The notes below the pieces were generated by a model that saw only the letters and a program-made list of their open reading frames with translations, searched no databases and was not told the DNA's origin. The position numbers and the translations under genes were made by a program. From Gemmatimonadota bacterium (GTDB lineage: Bacteria; Latescibacterota; UBA2968; UBA8231), in the NCBI GenBank assembly GCA_002712305.1, contig PATE01000102.1, forward strand, positions 55,134-63,208: a stretch of 8,075 bases of DNA, given 5' to 3'. Position 1 is the stretch's first letter. Every line of letters begins with the position of its first letter. Shown piece by piece: positions 6,156 to 8,075 of this stretch.

Positions 6156-6563
6156 ATGCCACGTTATCGCCCCCTGATCGAGGATGATGAGCTGAACATG
6201 ACGCCCATGATCGACTGCGTCTTCCTTCTGCTCATTTTCTTCATGGTTACAACGGTCTTCAAGGAACCCTACAGCCTACGCGTCGAACTGCCCGAGGCGC
6301 ATCAGGCGGAGATCGTTGAGGAGAAGAAACTCGTCGCATCCATTGCTGCAGACGGTACGATGGAGATCAATCGCCAGCCCGTCACACTGGCCAATCTCGA
6401 TGAGATTCTCCGACGCGAGAAGGCGAGCACACGATCGCTGACCCTCGTGGTGCGCACGGACAAGGAAACGAAACATCACTTCGTGCTGGAATTGTTCGAG
6501 TCGGCCAAACGAGCGGGTATCGAACAGATTCCGCTCGCAACGGACGAACCTGTCACCGACTGA
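6156..6563 (+). CDS. exbD: ExbD/TolR-family motor subunit, second copy
   Basis: A protein of 135 residues, six bases after the first ExbD-type gene. It has the same layout: a short N-terminus (MPRYRPLIEDDEL), the motif NMTPMIDCVFLLLIFFMVTT (14-33) with the proton-carrying Asp20, then a periplasmic domain (about 38-135) with ELPEAHQAEIVEEKKLVASI, DGTMEINRQPV, SLTLVVRTDKETKHHFVLELF and ESAKRAGIEQIPLAT. It shares the membrane motif with copy one, including the unusual Cys after the Asp, but the periplasmic parts differ widely, so this is an old duplication with divergence. Both copies look functional and may form a heterodimer inside one ExbB-type pore. It ends three bases before the stop of the convergent minus-strand gene, with no clear intrinsic terminator. 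Confidence 0.94.
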   Translation: MPRYRPLIEDDELNMTPMIDCVFLLLIFFMVTTVFKEPYSLRVELPEAHQAEIVEEKKLVASIAADGTMEINRQPVTLANLDEILRREKASTRSLTLVVRTDKETKHHFVLELFESAKRAGIEQIPLATDEPVTD

Positions 6564-6566
6564 CGG

Positions 6567-8075
6567 TCAGCGCCCCGCTTCAATTTTCTGCAGACGTTGG
6601 CGGGCCACGGAATTGCCCGGCTGCAGTCTCAGAATCTCACGCCACTGGGCTGCCGCAGCATCGACCTCTCCAAGCGCCATCAACACCTGCCCCAAGGCAT
6701 CTCGTGTGTCGATTTGGTCCGGTTTCAGCGCGACACTCCGCTCGAAGACCCCGCGCGCCTGATTCAGTTGTCCTGCCATGGCGTGGGCCATCGCCAGATT
6801 TGACAGCAGTGTTGGCGTGATTTCTGCATCGGTGGTGCGATCGAGGGCCCGGTTGTAGGCGTCGATGGCCAAATCGAATCGTTTCTGAAAGTGGTAGACC
6901 TGGCCCAGGTCGTTGTCGATACCTTGTAGATCCGGATCGCTCTCTCTCGCTCTCAGATAGGCGTTGGCGGCCTCCGTCAGTTTGCCCCCGTCCTGCAGCA
7001 GACGCCCCGCAGCGTGCAACGTGGGAGCGTGGTTGGGGTCAAGTTGTAAGGCGAGCTTGTAGTTCTTCTCCGCCAACCCGAACCGCCCCTGCTCATAGTA
7101 CGTCCGCCCCAGCAGATAGGGTGCGGCGGGGTGGTCTGGATACTCGGCCAGTTTGCGCTTGTAGTGGTTCACACGACGCTGGGCGGGGGACAGACGCTCG
7201 AACTCGGCGAAGGCGCGTGCCGCGGTCACACTATCCCGGTCCGTTTGCTCGTAGAGGCGGCCCAGATTCAGGTAGGGGCGCGGATCCCAGGGGGCCAGTC
7301 GGGCGGCGGTGCGGTAGGCCTTTTCTGCGGCATCCGTCTGGCCATCTCGCTGATAGGCAAGTCCAACCCAGCCCTCATACTCACCCGACGTCGGTGACAG
7401 CCGCGCAGCCTCCTTCAGCGAAACAATTGCCTCTTCGTGGAGACTCTGCTGCAACTGGATCTTGCCAAGGAGGTGATGGGCTTCGGCACGCTGTGGATCG
7501 ATGTCGAGTGCCCGGCTCAAAACTGACGTAGCCTCCTCGTAGTCGCCTCGTCCCGAAAAGTGAACCGTGGCCAGATTGATGTGCGAGGTGACGTCCTGTT
7601 CCTCTACTTCCAGGCCCCGCTCGAGGTGACGCCGACTCTCTTCGTAGCGCCCCTGCCGATATAACTCGGAGGCAAGGCGCCTCAGCGTACCGGCGTCTAT
7701 CCTTTCGTCCACCTTCATCTGCTCGGGGGCTGCAGGAGCCGGCATCGTCGAAGTTGCGATGGGGGCCGATGTCGGTATCGGCACCTGAGGGCCCTCCACC
7801 GGTTGGGCTCCCTCCACGACTTCAAGGTATCGTCGTGTCGGTGGATTGCGCACGATCTGCCGCTGTCCCGAGGGCCACGAGATCACGAGGCTATCGACCG
7901 AACCGGATGCACCCAATCCGAAAACCAGCCGCGGGTCGAACTGACTCTGGAAACCTCTACCACGCTGCAATTGCCGGGTCTGCACGACGTCACCGGCGAA
8001 GAGGCGAACCCTGGTGCCGATGGCATCGCGGTTACTCGACTCGCCGATGAGCCTCAGGCCAAGCCAACCGTTCAC
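6567..8075 (-). CDS. ASPIC/UnbV plus TPR-repeat protein, N-terminus outside window
   Basis: The frame stays open to the last base (8075), so the 502 visible residues are a C-terminal part; the GTG at the very edge is a coincidence of the cut. Residues 1-90 match the ASPIC/UnbV domain: NGWLGLRLIGESSNRDAIGT, VRLFAGDVVQTRQ, FDPRLVFGLGASGSVDSLVI, SWPSGQRQ, then YLEVVEG. This domain normally follows FG-GAP/VCBS beta-propeller repeats in secreted CRTAC1-like proteins, so those are expected upstream. A Pro/Ala/Thr-rich linker (91-122) leads to about ten TPR repeats (about 128-490), including DAGTLRRLASELYRQGRYEE, AEAHHLLGKIQLQQSLHEEA and RPYLNLGRLYEQ. The likely location is periplasmic or extracellular. 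It converges on the motor genes with a three-base gap, so it is not in their operon, and a functional link is not shown. Domain calls are firm; the role is unknown. Confidence 0.92.
   Translation of the reverse strand: MNGWLGLRLIGESSNRDAIGTRVRLFAGDVVQTRQLQRGRGFQSQFDPRLVFGLGASGSVDSLVISWPSGQRQIVRNPPTRRYLEVVEGAQPVEGPQVPIPTSAPIATSTMPAPAAPEQMKVDERIDAGTLRRLASELYRQGRYEESRRHLERGLEVEEQDVTSHINLATVHFSGRGDYEEATSVLSRALDIDPQRAEAHHLLGKIQLQQSLHEEAIVSLKEAARLSPTSGEYEGWVGLAYQRDGQTDAAEKAYRTAARLAPWDPRPYLNLGRLYEQTDRDSVTAARAFAEFERLSPAQRRVNHYKRKLAEYPDHPAAPYLLGRTYYEQGRFGLAEKNYKLALQLDPNHAPTLHAAGRLLQDGGKLTEAANAYLRARESDPDLQGIDNDLGQVYHFQKRFDLAIDAYNRALDRTTDAEITPTLLSNLAMAHAMAGQLNQARGVFERSVALKPDQIDTRDALGQVLMALGEVDAAAAQWREILRLQPGNSVARQRLQKIEAGR

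Noticed and set aside
6560-6570. Perfect odd palindrome CTGACGGTCAG across the two convergent stop codons
   Set aside because: It arises mostly because both genes end in TGA followed by similar bases. A one-base loop cannot form, the stem is only five pairs, and no T run follows on either side, so it is not an intrinsic terminator.
8073-8075. GTG at the right edge as the start of the minus-strand gene
   Set aside because: It falls at the beginning of an ASPIC/UnbV domain with no signal peptide; the family normally has a large N-terminal part, so the gene continues beyond the window.

Overview
The window is chromosomal-type bacterial DNA, moderately GC-rich by eye, and almost fully coding. 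It holds nine same-strand genes (positions 1 to 6563), of which the first lacks its 5' end, followed by the 3' part of one gene on the opposite strand (6567 to 8075). I see no tRNA, rRNA, insertion sequence, CRISPR array or integration site. Two probable lipoproteins, two secreted or membrane proteins with N-terminal signal peptides, and an ExbB/ExbD motor point to a diderm (outer-membrane-bearing) bacterium. The family mix (DUF5683-like, DUF4159, FnIII lipoprotein, ASPIC/UnbV plus TPR) would fit the FCB group or related candidate phyla such as Latescibacterota or Gemmatimonadota. That placement is inference with low confidence.

Region 1 (1-4907) encodes, in order: a TPR protein of YbgF/CpoB style; a small DUF5683-like membrane protein; a small lipoprotein with one fibronectin type III-like domain; a single-pass membrane protein with a proline-containing linker and a DUF4159 domain; a lipoprotein of no family I recognise; and a secreted CsgG/FlgT-like protein. 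The junctions are tight, with gaps of 1 to 26 bases or short overlaps, so these genes look co-transcribed and partly translationally coupled.

Region 2 (4989-6563), after an 81-base gap and a strong ribosome binding site, encodes one ExbB/TolQ/MotA-family channel protein and two tandem, non-identical ExbD/TolR-family proteins. Both ExbD copies keep the membrane aspartate that carries protons in this family.

Read together, the nine genes look like a proton-motive-force-driven cell-envelope machine. The ExbB-ExbD-ExbD motor would sit in the inner membrane. The DUF4159 protein could be an inner-membrane-anchored transducer or adaptor. The TPR, CsgG/FlgT-like and lipoprotein parts would act in the periplasm and at the outer membrane. 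The one-ExbB, two-ExbD layout recalls the AglRQS gliding motor of Myxococcus. No Pal, TolB or TonB C-terminal domain is present in the window, so this is not a standard Tol-Pal or TonB locus. The machine's function cannot be read from the sequence.

Region 3 (6567-8075, minus strand) is the C-terminal part of a convergent gene. It carries an ASPIC/UnbV domain, a proline/alanine-rich linker and about ten TPR repeats. Its missing N-terminus probably holds FG-GAP/VCBS repeats. It appears to be a separate transcription unit.
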